The notes beneath the pieces were generated by a model. The model saw nothing but the letters and a program-made list of their open reading frames with translations, had not been told where the DNA came from and searched no databases. Position numbers and translations under genes: made by a program. Positions 63,871-64,000 of a stretch of 64,000 nucleotides of DNA are shown here, piece after piece; within the stretch, counting starts at the first letter, position 1, and every line of letters starts with the position of its first letter. This DNA is from Amorphochlora amoebiformis (lineage: Eukaryota > Cercozoa > Chlorarachniophyceae): positions 1 through 64,000 of the forward strand of contig BAAHQB010000500.1 of NCBI GenBank assembly GCA_054601695.1, written 5' to 3'.

Positions 63871-64000
63871 GCTTAAGGTTTAACCTTCTTTTCTTCATAC
63901 GTGTTTACTATGCGCTCCATGTTGTGCTGGTATATATTGTCAATATAAATAATATAATATATATATATATATATATATAATAAATAATATAATATGCATA
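63871..64000. other. Unique segment then TA tract at window end
   Basis: 63871-63935 is single-copy and the remainder is TA/AAT-rich. No gene is seen. Confidence 0.7.

Noticed and set aside
63870-64000. Chromosome end after the CCCTAA array
   Set aside because: Unique and TA sequence continues after the array, and the array is degenerate, so this is internal.

Overview
Eukaryotic nuclear DNA, probably from a repeat-rich microbial or other small eukaryote whose lineage I cannot name. The evidence is short spliceosomal introns (GT...AG, 59 to about 145 nt, some with a CTAAC-like branch point), arrays built from the vertebrate/protist-type telomere hexamer TTAGGG, polypurine tracts, and the absence of operons or Shine-Dalgarno-led genes. 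More than 80 percent of the window is simple or tandem repeat. Nearly all long open frames are repeat artefacts (Ile-Tyr runs from TA, Arg-Glu runs from GA, Ser-Leu runs from CT, Arg-Val runs from telomeric DNA).

Layout. 1-24.2 kb: a chain of private repeat families. Each is a non-AT 'cassette' of about 30-120 bp present 2-15 times in one place, the copies separated by (TA)n, and interspersed with GA or CT tracts. Highlights are a 24-bp hairpin-forming minisatellite (7.74-8.40 kb), a 15-copy cassette array (16.2-17.76 kb), a TTAGCG/TTACCG array (0.76-0.90 kb) and polypurine blocks up to 1.3 kb. 24.5-31.0 kb: the only real gene island, nearly free of cassettes. It holds a four-exon pirin-family gene (25157-26225, +), a divergently oriented short open frame with a signal-peptide-like N-terminus (24856-24707, -), a tRNA-like Pol III unit (27345-27145, -) and a three-exon gene of unknown function (29834-30946, +). 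31-40.9 kb: TA tracts, low-copy AT-rich unique sequence with TACGTACG palindromes, and more cassettes. 40.95-42.85 kb: a degenerate 1.9-kb TTAGGG array with higher-order structure, followed by a 67-bp AT-rich satellite (about 43.4-44.3 kb). 44.3-59.1 kb: cassettes, CT tracts and TA. 59.14-60.9 kb: low-copy sequence with an LTR-like candidate and a CTAG-rich stretch. 61-63.1 kb: cassettes. 63.15-63.87 kb: a telomeric array in the opposite (CCCTAA) orientation, interrupted by a small foldback sequence.

The genes do not form an obvious pathway. The pirin-family protein is a predicted metal-binding bicupin, the divergent frame looks secreted, and the third gene is an orphan. The repeat landscape resembles a subtelomeric or heterochromatic region with one embedded gene island. 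I found no CRISPR array, no rRNA, no recognisable viral gene and no autonomous transposase or reverse transcriptase.
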